Assembly (NCBI GenBank): GCA_964641545.1
Contig: CAZXLT010000001.1
Location: forward strand, 1-64,000
Source: CAZXLT01 sp964641545
GTDB lineage: Bacteria > Patescibacteriota > Saccharimonadia > Saccharimonadales > AWTP1-31
Direction of reading: 5' to 3'
DNA: 64,000 nucleotides
Under the pieces are notes generated by a model that worked only from the letters and a program-made list of their open reading frames with translations, ran no database searches and was not told the origin of the DNA. Positions within the stretch are counted from its first letter, which is position 1, and each line of letters opens with the position of its first letter. Shown piece by piece: positions 24,632 through 33,862 of the stretch. A program made the translations under genes and the position numbers.

Positions 24632-24976
24632 GTGGACGATGAGCAAAAAGATGCCTTAGGCATCTCGACACACGCTGGTTTTCCAAACGCTGCAACGGAT
24701 AAAGCCCTAACAAGCCTTGACCTAGGGAAATTGTTGGTACGTAGTCCAAGCAGCACCTTTTTTATGAGAATTCGCGGCAGCGATGGTGAGACTGAAGGTA
24801 TTTATGACCAAGACATTGTGGTGGTGGATCGCTCTATTTTGCCGCGCGCAGTTGATCGCGTTATATGGTGGCAGGGCGAGTCGTTTAAGGTGGGTACGCC
24901 AGCCAGGGTACCACTCGGTACGGTGCCCTGGGGGGTTGTAACGTACGTTATCCACGAACTAAGGAAGCAACCATGA
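24632..24976 (+). CDS. umuD: UmuD-like protein lacking the Ser-Lys catalytic dyad
   Basis: The 114-residue protein aligns without gaps to E. coli UmuD, recalled from memory, over the cleavage-site and nucleophile regions: HAGFPNAA matches the ACGFPSPAA self-cleavage site, and LDLGKLLVRSPSSTFF matches IDLNQLLIQHPSATYF. At the nucleophile position UmuD has GDSM, whereas this protein has GSDG, so the aligned residue is Asp51. The region of the catalytic lysine (TVKKL in UmuD) reads FKVGT, again not conserved in register. It may be a pre-shortened or non-cleavable UmuD that still binds UmuC. The start codon is GTG, and the 3' end overlaps umuC by four bases. Confidence 0.82.
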   Translation: MDDEQKDALGISTHAGFPNAATDKALTSLDLGKLLVRSPSSTFFMRIRGSDGETEGIYDQDIVVVDRSILPRAVDRVIWWQGESFKVGTPARVPLGTVPWGVVTYVIHELRKQP

Positions 24977-26262
24977 AACAGCCCATGTTTGCACTAGTTG
25001 ATTGCAATAACTTTTTTGTGAGCTGTGAGCGAGTTTTTCGCCCTGATCTCGAGGGTAAACCAGTGGTAGTGCTGAGTAGTAACGACGGATGCGCTATAGC
25101 GCGTAGTAACGAAGTTAAAGCACTCGGCGTCCCAATGGCAGCGCCTGCTTTTAAATACCGAGAGCTATTTAAGCGACATAAAATTGTCCAGTTTAGCGCT
25201 AACTTTGAACTATACGGTGATATATCTAAACGAATCACTCGATTGCTGACTGACTTTACGCCACGGACCGAAGTGTACTCTATTGATGAATCTTTTTTAG
25301 AGCTAGGTCAGCTGGCCAGTACCGACTATCTAACGCAGATGCAGGCGTTGAGGGATCGGATTCAGCGTTTTGTGGGTATCCCGGTCTCTATCGGTATTGC
25401 GCCCACTAAAACTTTGGCAAAACTAGCAAGCGAGCGAGCCAAGAAAGACCCTAGTTTGAATGGAGTACTTGATCTGAGTAAAGCCGAGCCGAAGGAACTT
25501 GCCTACCAGCGCGCCAAAGTACCCGTAGAAGAGGTTTGGGGCGTTGGCTGGCGATTAGCACCAAAGCTTCGGAGCGAAGGTATAGCATCGGCGAATGATC
25601 TGGCTGGTCTACGAACGCAGCGAGCAAAACAGCTCATGAGTATAAAAGGCGAACAAACGGTACGTGAGCTTCGGGGAGAAGCTTGCCTACCCCTAGAATC
25701 TATGCACATGATACCCAAGAGTATCGCTCGTACACGAACATTTGGCGAAGACACCAATCAGTTCCACGTGCTTGAGTCGGCGGTTGCCAGTTTTGTTGCA
25801 ACTGCGGCGTTTCGTCTGCGCACTGCCAACTTAAGAACTCGCCGCGCCGGATTATTTCTGATGACCAATAAGCACAAGCCTGGGTTTGCGGGTTGGAATA
25901 GTGAGGTTGTGTTTGAGGTCCCTACAGCCAACAGTGGTGAGCTGATGCGAAGTCTAGTCGATCTTCTTGCCAGCCTCTATCAGCCTCAACAAATGTATCA
26001 CCGGGCCGGCGTGTGGCTGCACGACTTCGTGCCAGACAGTCTGTTTCAGACAGATCTTTTTGGTCGAGTTAACGTTGAACAAGAACTTCGTTCTAGTGCC
26101 CGTATGGAAGCGCTAGATAGCATTAACTATCAATTTGGACGAGGAACGATTCGCTATGCGGCTGAAGACCTGGCTCGCAGGTGGCGCCCCAAACAACAGC
26201 TCAGAAGTCCTCACTACATAAGCGACTGGAATGACTTGCCTATCGCTACTGTTGTAGGCTGA
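24973..26262 (+). CDS. umuC: Y-family DNA polymerase V catalytic subunit UmuC
   Basis: A 429-residue Y-family polymerase for translesion synthesis. The palm-domain metal ligands are present: FALVDCNNFFVSCE with Asp10, and SIDES with Asp105 and Glu106. The UmuC-specific C-terminal region is also present, ending with the ARMEALDSINYQFGRGTIRYA segment, so this is UmuC rather than DinB. It overlaps the UmuD-like gene by ATGA, indicating translational coupling. The gene ends immediately before the convergent DUF3048 gene, with no spacer. Confidence 0.94.
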   Translation: MKQPMFALVDCNNFFVSCERVFRPDLEGKPVVVLSSNDGCAIARSNEVKALGVPMAAPAFKYRELFKRHKIVQFSANFELYGDISKRITRLLTDFTPRTEVYSIDESFLELGQLASTDYLTQMQALRDRIQRFVGIPVSIGIAPTKTLAKLASERAKKDPSLNGVLDLSKAEPKELAYQRAKVPVEEVWGVGWRLAPKLRSEGIASANDLAGLRTQRAKQLMSIKGEQTVRELRGEACLPLESMHMIPKSIARTRTFGEDTNQFHVLESAVASFVATAAFRLRTANLRTRRAGLFLMTNKHKPGFAGWNSEVVFEVPTANSGELMRSLVDLLASLYQPQQMYHRAGVWLHDFVPDSLFQTDLFGRVNVEQELRSSARMEALDSINYQFGRGTIRYAAEDLARRWRPKQQLRSPHYISDWNDLPIATVVG

Positions 26263-27564
26263 CTACTTGCTTGTTACGCGGTCGGCGCTACCAACGACAC
26301 TAATCCAGGTTTGGCCGGGATTTAGCGGAATTGGTTTGCCTGCTGCATCGTTAAATTTAATCTGTTCTTTGCCGCTTGCCTTGCTCCAGGTGCCCTCTGT
26401 CTTGATGCCGTCTTGGAAAATAAAGACTGGACCGCTGCCGATATTGGCATATGTGCTGTTAACTCGATTAGCTGCTATGCCATAACTCATGACTGCAGCG
26501 ATAACAACTTTCGGTGCAAGTTGATTGCCGGTTTTAGCGTCTGTATGAGCCTTGCCCCCCTCGCTTCGTTTATACGTGTTTGTTGTGGCGTCATAATCAT
26601 AGTGTGGGTTGTACAAGACGCCTGAAATATTGAAATCAATAGATGTGGCTGTTGCTGGTGTGACCGCTTTTTCTTTTTTACGGGGGAATCCCTCGAACGT
26701 ACTGCTAGTAAAACCTTTAGACTTAGACAGCTCATCGAGTCCGGCCATAGTGGTGTACATATTGTGCGGTGCGTAACGGTGGCTAACCCGACGATATGGT
26801 CCTGGGTTGGCAAATTGGTCTAGGTCCTTAATCCCTTCAGCTTTGATTTTGGCCAGCCCATCACTACTGCCACCCACATGAGCTATAGCTGCATCAAACC
26901 CGTTAGCCCAATCAATGTAATATGGACGCACGCTGCGCACTGGACCTATATCATCCGGTTGTGCTTCTTGGAAAAGCGTTAGAAACCGAGTTATACCTCC
27001 CTCGGCGATCGCCTCGAACACTACCCCTGCCTCGTTCAAGCCTGACTGCGGACGGGCGTCGGGACTGTTTTCAATCATAATTGCTGTGACCGGACGTTGG
27101 TTTAGCTCTATCTTTACTTCGGCTCCGGTAAGTTTTGATGGTTCGGTTGTTGGTTTAGGTGGCTCTGCTTTTGGTTGGACGGCAGCAACCGGTTTTGGGG
27201 TCGGTGCTTTGTGCGTAAAATTATAAGCTGCCGCTGAACCTCCACCGAGTAACAATAAAACCAGTACTATAAATAATGCTTTCTTTGGCTTGCTGAGTCC
27301 GCTGAACCACTGCTTGAACCGCCTTAGTGGATGTGGCCGCCGAAAACCTTTTTTCTTAAGCTCCTCCGGTTTGCTGTCTTCAACAGGAGTTTCTGTTTTT
27401 ACTGGTGCGTCAATTGGTGCTTCCACTTCTGGCTTTGTCGGTTGCTGTTCCTCGGTTTGCTGTCTAGTATTGGTAGCAGGATGAACCACCTCAGGATTGG
27501 TCCGAGCGTTGTTTAATTTGGGTTTGTTTTTTTTCCGCCGTGCTGGCAAAAAATCATAATCCAT
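26263..27564 (-). CDS. DUF3048 (YerB-like) membrane-anchored protein
   Basis: The 433-residue protein has a proline- and glutamate-rich cytoplasmic head, one membrane helix (about 97-117), a short linker rich in Pro and Lys, and a DUF3048 domain with family segments such as AIMIENSPDARPQSGL, VVFEAIAEGGITRFLTLF and GPVRSVRPYYIDWA. YerB-like proteins are extracytoplasmic and their function is unknown; in Bacillus YerB is a lipoprotein. Here a membrane helix replaces the lipobox. The gene follows gltX by 24 bases on the same strand. Confidence 0.88.
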   Translation of the reverse strand: MDYDFLPARRKKNKPKLNNARTNPEVVHPATNTRQQTEEQQPTKPEVEAPIDAPVKTETPVEDSKPEELKKKGFRRPHPLRRFKQWFSGLSKPKKALFIVLVLLLLGGGSAAAYNFTHKAPTPKPVAAVQPKAEPPKPTTEPSKLTGAEVKIELNQRPVTAIMIENSPDARPQSGLNEAGVVFEAIAEGGITRFLTLFQEAQPDDIGPVRSVRPYYIDWANGFDAAIAHVGGSSDGLAKIKAEGIKDLDQFANPGPYRRVSHRYAPHNMYTTMAGLDELSKSKGFTSSTFEGFPRKKEKAVTPATATSIDFNISGVLYNPHYDYDATTNTYKRSEGGKAHTDAKTGNQLAPKVVIAAVMSYGIAANRVNSTYANIGSGPVFIFQDGIKTEGTWSKASGKEQIKFNDAAGKPIPLNPGQTWISVVGSADRVTSK

Positions 27565-27588
27565 AGCGACTATTGTAACAGCTTGTGC

Positions 27589-29031
27589 TTAAGTCAGAAG
27601 ACTAATTGTCTGCGAAATTCGCTGTAAACTTGTTTCTTTGCCGAGTACCGCGAGTGTGTCAAATAATGCTGGAGAGAAAGGTGCCCCAGTGGTGGCGATT
27701 CGCACCAGACTAAATAAGACCCCTGGTTTGGTTTGAAGCGCTTCTAATAGTGTATTCATTCTGTCTTCAAGATCTTTATGCTCGAAGTTGGATTGTTTTA
27801 GGCTTTCTAGAACAGCTTCGAGCATACCCTTTATTTCTTGATCCTCAAGTTTCCGTAGTTGTTTATTCTTTGGATCGTGCAGTAAATTCAGGATTGCGTC
27901 ATCCGCGGGGGTTGTAAAGAAGAACTCTGTCAGTAGTGGAAGTTCGCTAAAAAATTTGAGACGTTCCTGTGTTATGGCAAGCACATCTTTCTTATAAACA
28001 TCGTTTGCCTTTGCTGCAGACGACGACCAAAAATCCGCCACTTTTGTGTATAAGTCTTCCAGCGAAAGATTGCGGATATGCGCACCGTTGAGCCATTGAA
28101 GACGTTGTTCATCAAAGCGTGCTCCACTTCTTTGCACACGGTTTAGGCTAAATTTCTTGATTAATTCTTCTGTGCTAAAAACTTCTTGTTCTGTGCCGTC
28201 GTTCCAGCCAAGCGAAGCAATAAAGTTAATCATTGCTTCAGGCAAAAATCCATCTCGAATATAATCCAAAACGTCTTTGGCTCCATCCCGTTTGCTTAGT
28301 TTTTTGTTGCCGTCATGACCCAGAATGTGTGGCATGGTAGCAAGGATTGGAGGCGCAATGTCTAAGGCTTCATATAGATTCAGGTAATTTGGTGTACTTG
28401 CTAAAAATTCCTGTCCGCGGATAACGTGACTTACTTCCATGAGTTCGTCGTCTACTATGTGAGCGAAGTTATATGTTGGGTAGCCATCAGACTTTATTAA
28501 AATAAAATCATCAATTACTTCTGGTCCTGTTGATAAATCCCCCATGACCTCATCGTGCCACTGATACTTTTTTGGATCTGACTTAAATCTAAGCGGTTGA
28601 CTACCATCCCATTCTGGCGGGTTTTGTGGTCGATGATTACGATATAAAAATGGCTTCTTGGCTTTTTGGGCTTCATTGCGAAAGGCCTGAACTTCTGTGG
28701 GCGTAAAAGGGTCGGCATAGGCGCGGCCTGTGTCGATTAATTTTTGAGCCCACTTTTTGTAGCTATCCAACCGTTCACTTTGGCGATACGGGCCGTAGCC
28801 TCCGCCAATATCTGGACCTTCGTCGTAGTTTAGCCCAAGGGCGTGCAGGCTATCAATTATGTGTTGATCAGCACCGGCAACCTCGCGCGCCTTATCTGTG
28901 TCTTCGAGTCGTAAAATAAACGTACCGTTAGATTGTTTAGCCAATAGCCATGCAAACAATGCAGTGCGAATACCGCCTACGTGGAGATATCCGGTGGGGC
29001 TAGGCGCAAAACGGGTACGAACTTTTGTCAT
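27589..29031 (-). CDS. gltX: glutamyl-tRNA synthetase
   Basis: A class I aminoacyl-tRNA synthetase of 480 residues. The HIGH-type motif is in RFAPSPTGYLHVGG and the KMSKS-type motif is KKLSKRDGAKDV. The FILRLEDTDKAR segment is typical of GluRS. Whether it also charges tRNA-Gln, as in many bacteria with GatCAB, cannot be judged here. The DUF3048 gene follows closely on the same strand. No unusual features are seen. Confidence 0.96.
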   Translation of the reverse strand: MTKVRTRFAPSPTGYLHVGGIRTALFAWLLAKQSNGTFILRLEDTDKAREVAGADQHIIDSLHALGLNYDEGPDIGGGYGPYRQSERLDSYKKWAQKLIDTGRAYADPFTPTEVQAFRNEAQKAKKPFLYRNHRPQNPPEWDGSQPLRFKSDPKKYQWHDEVMGDLSTGPEVIDDFILIKSDGYPTYNFAHIVDDELMEVSHVIRGQEFLASTPNYLNLYEALDIAPPILATMPHILGHDGNKKLSKRDGAKDVLDYIRDGFLPEAMINFIASLGWNDGTEQEVFSTEELIKKFSLNRVQRSGARFDEQRLQWLNGAHIRNLSLEDLYTKVADFWSSSAAKANDVYKKDVLAITQERLKFFSELPLLTEFFFTTPADDAILNLLHDPKNKQLRKLEDQEIKGMLEAVLESLKQSNFEHKDLEDRMNTLLEALQTKPGVLFSLVRIATTGAPFSPALFDTLAVLGKETSLQRISQTISLLT

Positions 29032-29071
29032 TCCTCAAATTGTATCAGAACAGAGGTAGAACTAGAAGTAG

Positions 29072-30124
29072 CTAGAGGCTTGCAGCAATCTTCAAGATCT
29101 GATCAGTGCTAAGTACCGAATTTGCTTCGATAGTATAGTGTATGCCATCGTCTACCCAGCTTGCCTTAGACCCATCGGCAGCGATATAGATTGTGCGGCC
29201 GGCAACTTGGTGAGCAGCAATAGGTTGCCTGGTAGAATCCCCCAAGACATTGTTAACTGACGGATCGTTGGGATCTGCTGCGCTTTGAATGATTCGATAC
29301 GAACGACTATCGCGCGATGAAAAATCCATGAAGACTTCACCTGGACGATATGATACTGAACCAGCTTGCGCAAAGCCCTGGGGGTGAAACCCGGGATACG
29401 AAGCCTGTAAGCCAGCTTTTGATGAGGCGATGCCAACTGCAAAACGTGGAATATTTTGATATACATACAATCCTGCCAATGCCAACACTACAACCGCTGT
29501 TGTGCTCAAGCTCACAAAACGCGGGCTTAGACCAAGTTTGTGGGCAACCCGGTGACGGCGTTTGCTTAGGTGGTGTCTTGGCTGTTCGTGACTCAGTGAC
29601 TTAAGCAGTGCTGCATCGATGAGCATATCTTTGGAAGACTGTTTTTGTTGATGGGCTCGCGCTTGTGAGCCATGGACAGGTGGCGCCTTTGCGATTTGAA
29701 CTGCCTGTTGCTTTTTGACGACCACGTGACTATGGTGATTTCCGAAATGGGATACTAAGTTGCTCTTGGAAGTCTCTTGTGCACGTATAAGTCGGGCATC
29801 CGTTACCCGCTGCGCGTGCTGCACTACGTGGGCTGAGCCTGATGCGGTGGACAGTAAATCTGATTGCACCTTTTTAGGTCTGGTAAGTCGAGCTGGGTTT
29901 CTGACAGTATCACGACGCAAAGTTTTTGCCTTGTCGACATGATTGTGATGAATCTTTTTCGCAGAGACAACAGTATGCGGCATGCCACTTTTCTTAACTT
30001 TTGGCTCTTGCTTCGGAGTCGACACGCTATGTGCCGGTTTTTCATTGACGTTAGAAATAAGCGCCCCGGTTGTGGCGTCATAAACCTTGCCGTTGAATGT
30101 AATGGTGTTTTTTTTGCTTGTCAC
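29072..30124 (-). CDS. bitopic membrane protein with basic His-rich cytoplasmic region
   Basis: The 350-residue protein has about 200 residues rich in His, Lys, Gln and Ser, then one membrane helix (about 205-225) and an extracytoplasmic domain of about 120 residues (SSKAGLQASYPGFHPQGF; GEVFMDFSSRDSRSYRI). The outer domain looks like a small globular beta domain, possibly related to DUF4367, but I am not sure. Its N terminus (TITFNGKVYDATTGALIS) is peculiar, and resembles proteins I associate with Saccharibacteria. It is the first gene of the run toward gltX. Confidence 0.72.
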   Translation of the reverse strand: MTSKKNTITFNGKVYDATTGALISNVNEKPAHSVSTPKQEPKVKKSGMPHTVVSAKKIHHNHVDKAKTLRRDTVRNPARLTRPKKVQSDLLSTASGSAHVVQHAQRVTDARLIRAQETSKSNLVSHFGNHHSHVVVKKQQAVQIAKAPPVHGSQARAHQQKQSSKDMLIDAALLKSLSHEQPRHHLSKRRHRVAHKLGLSPRFVSLSTTAVVVLALAGLYVYQNIPRFAVGIASSKAGLQASYPGFHPQGFAQAGSVSYRPGEVFMDFSSRDSRSYRIIQSAADPNDPSVNNVLGDSTRQPIAAHQVAGRTIYIAADGSKASWVDDGIHYTIEANSVLSTDQILKIAASL

Positions 30125-30278
30125 AACTGTCTCTACCCCTCAAAGAGTGTAGCTTATGCTTAACAATAATAGTACAAGTTTTAACGTCTTGTCGCAAGCA
30201 ATTATTCCGAGAGAGTATTCTTTCGTAGCATCTTCAAAAAGGCTATGGTATAACTATAGGTAATCCGCGTCAAAAACT

Positions 30279-31745
30279 ATGGAATTTCTCGATCCAAAAA
30301 AAAAGAAAAGGCATAATCAGCGACTCTTCGTCGGCTATTTTTTAGTCGGGGTCGCAATTTTACTGTCTGCAACAATTTTATACTTTCAAAGTGTTGGCTA
30401 TGATGTTGACCGAAAAACTGGCAAAGTTATTCAAAATGGACTGATCTTTGTATCATCGCAGCCAGAGCCGGCGAACGTGTTTGTTAATGGCGAACAGAAA
30501 GACCAGACGGATAGTCGTCTTACGGTCCCTGCAGGAAGCTACTCTGTAGAGTTGAAGCGTAGTGGCTATCGAAGTTGGAAGCAGTCCTTTAACCTAGAAG
30601 GCGGAAGCATAGAACGACTGCAATACGTTCGACTTTTCCCGGAAAAATTAGAACAACAAGAGCTTGCCGGCTACGATACGCAACCCACTTTTACCTCGCA
30701 GAGTCCTGACCGAAAATGGATAGTGGTGCTGCGTCCTGGCAGCCAGACTTCCTTCGATGTGTACGACGCAGGAGATATAAAAAAACCAGTTCAGTCACTC
30801 GTACTCCCAAGCGGTTTGCTTTCGTCCGGCGACGGACAGAGTCTAAAATTGGTTGAATGGTCCACCGACAATAGACACGTATTGCTTGCACACGCCTTTT
30901 CTGGTCAGTCAGAATTTATTATGGTCGACCGAGAAAACCCAGCCGGGTCTTTAAACCTCAACAAACATCTTGGGATAACTCCTGCTAAGATCATGCTTCG
31001 AGATAAAAAGTTTAATCAGGTGTATGTATTGAGCGCAGATAGAGTACTCCAGCGGTTCAATACGGAAACTAAGCAGGCAACGAAGGTTGCCGCTAACATC
31101 ATTGATTTTAAGCCCTATGCCGCTGACACATTACTGCTTGCAGAGTCAGATCCCGATTTAGCTAACCAGGCAACCGTTAAATTTCGTGACGGAGACAAGG
31201 ACCTTGTGCTCCGCAAGTTTAGTGACGCAAGCGCATTCCTGCTTGATCTAGCCAAGTTTGATGGCCATTGGTTCGTTGCAGCGGGCGCAGTCAATGAAGG
31301 TAGGATTGCTATCTACCGAGACCCAGTTGCTCAAAAAGGCAGTACGAGTTCTTCTGCACTTGCCTTTAGCGTGCTGTTGTTGAAGGACGCGCAAAACATT
31401 TCATTCTCGTCGAATGCGCGGTTTATCATGCTTAACAACGGTAACAAATTTGCTGTGTATGACGCTGATACCAATCGTCGGTTCTACTACGAAGAGCCTA
31501 TCACGCCGTCGAGCGGACAAAAACCCATGTGGATGGACGGGCATCGGATAATTGTAAACAACAATAGCAGTATCGTGGTATTTGATTTTAATGGTACAAA
31601 TCGTCAAACCTTGGTGTCGAGCTATCCAAATCACTTGCCAATGTTCGACCGAGATTACGAGCGCTTATTTACGCTTACACAAACTAAAGATAGCACCACT
31701 AAATCCTCGCTTACGCAGACGCCGCTTAAGCTGAATCTTGACTAG
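30279..31745 (+). CDS. PEGA-domain protein with beta-propeller-like region
   Basis: The 488-residue protein has a basic cytoplasmic head, one membrane helix (about 19-39), a PEGA domain (about 60-115, IFVSSQPEPANVFVNGEQ; GSYSVELKRSGYRSW), and a long beta-rich region resembling a WD40/Tol-like propeller (FTSQSPDRKWIVVLRPGS; ISFSSNARFIMLNNGN). PEGA domains are common in surface proteins; this one is probably extracytoplasmic and anchored by its N-terminal helix. TATAAC lies upstream. The 3' end overlaps the convergent sortase gene by four bases. Confidence 0.82.
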   Translation: MEFLDPKKKKRHNQRLFVGYFLVGVAILLSATILYFQSVGYDVDRKTGKVIQNGLIFVSSQPEPANVFVNGEQKDQTDSRLTVPAGSYSVELKRSGYRSWKQSFNLEGGSIERLQYVRLFPEKLEQQELAGYDTQPTFTSQSPDRKWIVVLRPGSQTSFDVYDAGDIKKPVQSLVLPSGLLSSGDGQSLKLVEWSTDNRHVLLAHAFSGQSEFIMVDRENPAGSLNLNKHLGITPAKIMLRDKKFNQVYVLSADRVLQRFNTETKQATKVAANIIDFKPYAADTLLLAESDPDLANQATVKFRDGDKDLVLRKFSDASAFLLDLAKFDGHWFVAAGAVNEGRIAIYRDPVAQKGSTSSSALAFSVLLLKDAQNISFSSNARFIMLNNGNKFAVYDADTNRRFYYEEPITPSSGQKPMWMDGHRIIVNNNSSIVVFDFNGTNRQTLVSSYPNHLPMFDRDYERLFTLTQTKDSTTKSSLTQTPLKLNLD

Positions 31746-32929
31746 TTAAACCAGTCCTTAATTCGTTGCCAAAGCGAAGGAGCATTGCTTGGTATGATCT
31801 TGGGCTGTTGGTCTGCGGCAACGGCACTACTTGCTTTATTCGTGCCGGGCTCGGGACTTACTTGTTCTCCTAAAACCACTAGCCGATTCAGTGATGTGCC
31901 TGGAGGGTCGCAAGTAATGAGCGTAGCTGTAGCGGTTTTGTCGGTTGCGCCAAGCACGCCAAGCTCGGTTGGTTTAACGATTTTCTTCTCGTACACGCGA
32001 TATGCGTACCGTGTTCCGTCTTTTGTCAGATAAAACGTATCCCCTGATTCAAGCCTATTCAGTAGCACAAATGCAAATTTATACCGGCCCTTATTTAGGA
32101 TATTATTACTTGAATGCCCAAATATAACTGAGTTACCCTTCTCGCCGGGCATCGGCGTGTTGGCGTAGTGTACGACGCCGCGTTCTAATGCGTTTTGGAT
32201 GGCTTTTTCTTGCACGGAGGGTTCGTCGTACACAACTGGAATCTCGACATTTATTTTTGGAATAACAATCTTTGTGCCAACAGCATTTGTGCTGCTGTCA
32301 ACAATAATTGGTGTGTCACTCACCTGCCGGCTAGGGGTTATAAATGGTGCAATAAATCGTTCATTGAAAAACCCAAACAGCAAGAACAGCATGACAATTG
32401 AGCCCATGCCCATGCCAAACAATATTGATTGAAAGTGTTCCTTTGCAGTTAACTTTTTTGAGGTTCGAAGCTTGGTCTTGGTTAGTAATTGGTCTTTGAT
32501 TTCGGCCACTGTTTTGTTAGCCGTTTTTGCTGCGTACGCCCGTTTTGTAACAGGTTTTGGCTGGACCTCAACAACAGTTTTGGGCTGCTCGGGCACGCGG
32601 TTCAATTGTAGCGATGGTAGTTTTTGCCCGTGCTCGGCGTAAAATTCGTTCCATACGGTATGTTTTTCGCTGTCCGGCAGGGCTGTGTAGTAATTGTGCC
32701 AAGCAGTCTGAATCTCTGCTAAAGCCATACCTGACTCTGTCAGTTGCTTCATGTATTGTTGGTGCTTTGATAGCTGTTTTTTTATGCCAACAACTTCTTT
32801 TGCTTCTTCAACTGCACTTGGCTCGGTTTTGTAAAGGTTATCCAATTTGGCGCGGATCAAATCAGCCGCCGGATTCGCCCCCCCCGTTGAATTATGTTGA
32901 TTAGCTTGGTGATTACCATTGTTCGCCAT
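31742..32929 (-). CDS. sortase with long cytoplasmic N-terminal region
   Basis: The C-terminal half (about 215-355) is a sortase transpeptidase with the catalytic triad visible: His272 in IFGHSS, Cys340 in TLITCDPPG and Arg349 in LNRLVV. A membrane helix is at about 168-188. The first 165 residues are an unusual cytoplasmic region that looks partly coiled-coil. Class D or E is more likely than A. No protein with a classical C-terminal LPxTG signal is encoded in the window, so its substrates lie elsewhere or use a divergent signal. The start codon is 54 bases upstream of the divergent tRNA-Leu. Confidence 0.88.
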   Translation of the reverse strand: MANNGNHQANQHNSTGGANPAADLIRAKLDNLYKTEPSAVEEAKEVVGIKKQLSKHQQYMKQLTESGMALAEIQTAWHNYYTALPDSEKHTVWNEFYAEHGQKLPSLQLNRVPEQPKTVVEVQPKPVTKRAYAAKTANKTVAEIKDQLLTKTKLRTSKKLTAKEHFQSILFGMGMGSIVMLFLLFGFFNERFIAPFITPSRQVSDTPIIVDSSTNAVGTKIVIPKINVEIPVVYDEPSVQEKAIQNALERGVVHYANTPMPGEKGNSVIFGHSSNNILNKGRYKFAFVLLNRLESGDTFYLTKDGTRYAYRVYEKKIVKPTELGVLGATDKTATATLITCDPPGTSLNRLVVLGEQVSPEPGTNKASSAVAADQQPKIIPSNAPSLWQRIKDWFN

Positions 32930-32982
32930 ATACGCTTAGGTTCAAGTATAGTACAATTACCCCCGTCAACCTACCTAAGCAA

Positions 32983-33069
32983 GCCGCGGTGGTGGAATTG
33001 GTAGACACGCTGGACTCAAAATCCTGTGAGCGCAAGCTCGTGACGGTTCAAGTCCGTCCCGCGGCACCA
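32983..33069 (+). tRNA. tRNA-Leu (CAA)
   Basis: The acceptor stem GCCGCGG (32983-32989) pairs perfectly with CCGCGGC (33059-33065), and the discriminator A and CCA are encoded. The anticodon loop CTCAAAA gives CAA. A variable arm (GTGAGCGCAAGCTCGT) marks a class II tRNA. The anticodon stem has one T-T mismatch. Confidence 0.95.
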
Positions 33070-33070
33070 T

Positions 33071-33862
33071 TTATTGAATTATTGCAGTTGTTAATGCTTG
33101 AAATGTATTTGTAGGATTTTGGAGCCACCACACTGCTGTATGCGCAGCGGTTCTAATTCGCCAGGTGTTCTCGGTCGCGTCAGTGGTTCGTGTGGTTGAT
33201 ACCTCTCCACGAACCGAAACAAAGATCGTATCCAGATGTCTGACGACCAAGTTGATGCTGAATTGCGCCGTAAATTCATGTAGCCAATCAACCAAATGTA
33301 GCAGGTCCATATCAAATGTAATAGCCTTTTTTTGCTTGGATTTCAGGCCTATTTTTTGTAGCTGTGCCAAACTAACAACTAGGGTGGTGTCTTGTCTGCT
33401 AATTACCGGCTCTGGTCGTTCTGTGAAATAGTCGACAGCGTCTTTCGTGATGGTCAATTGGTTGCCATACTTACGAACAAACGATTCAAGTAAAACTGCA
33501 GTTTCGCTATTACGTCCTAGATCTCCGGCCAATAATACACCGTCAGCCCACTGAGCTTGGCCCAGTAGTTCACTCAAGGCTTGTCGACTAAAACTACCAC
33601 TGGGAGTGCTTGGTGCATAGTCAGCCATTTCCAGAACCATTTTTACCGAACGTTGGATAGAGTCTGGTAGGAGTACGCGCAGTGTGCCAACACCTGTTCG
33701 GACAGCTTCTTTGTATCCATCGGCAACTGCGGCAAATCCATGATCGTTACCGCCGATGATAAGTAACTTCCCTGCCTGGGCACGGTGCTCGGGTCTGCTC
33801 CAAAGTAAATCAGGAAACAACGGATTTTCTTTGGTTTGTTTATACCAAAACGAACGATCCAT
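33071..33862 (-). CDS. nnrD: ADP-dependent NAD(P)H-hydrate dehydratase-like protein (YjeF C-terminal family)
   Basis: The 263-residue protein resembles the carbohydrate-kinase-like C-terminal domain of YjeF, which repairs hydrated NAD(P)H. Features include GKLLIIGGNDHGFAAVADGYKEA near the N terminus and a glycine-rich segment, VLLAGDLGRNSETA, where the catalytic GPGLG motif is expected; its divergence from that motif makes activity uncertain. I chose ATG 33862 because GAGAGG lies six bases upstream; the longer frame to 34033 overlaps the HAD gene. The gene overlaps the upstream HAD gene by 23 nt and abuts tRNA-Leu. Confidence 0.7.
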   Translation of the reverse strand: MDRSFWYKQTKENPLFPDLLWSRPEHRAQAGKLLIIGGNDHGFAAVADGYKEAVRTGVGTLRVLLPDSIQRSVKMVLEMADYAPSTPSGSFSRQALSELLGQAQWADGVLLAGDLGRNSETAVLLESFVRKYGNQLTITKDAVDYFTERPEPVISRQDTTLVVSLAQLQKIGLKSKQKKAITFDMDLLHLVDWLHEFTAQFSINLVVRHLDTIFVSVRGEVSTTRTTDATENTWRIRTAAHTAVWWLQNPTNTFQALTTAIIQ

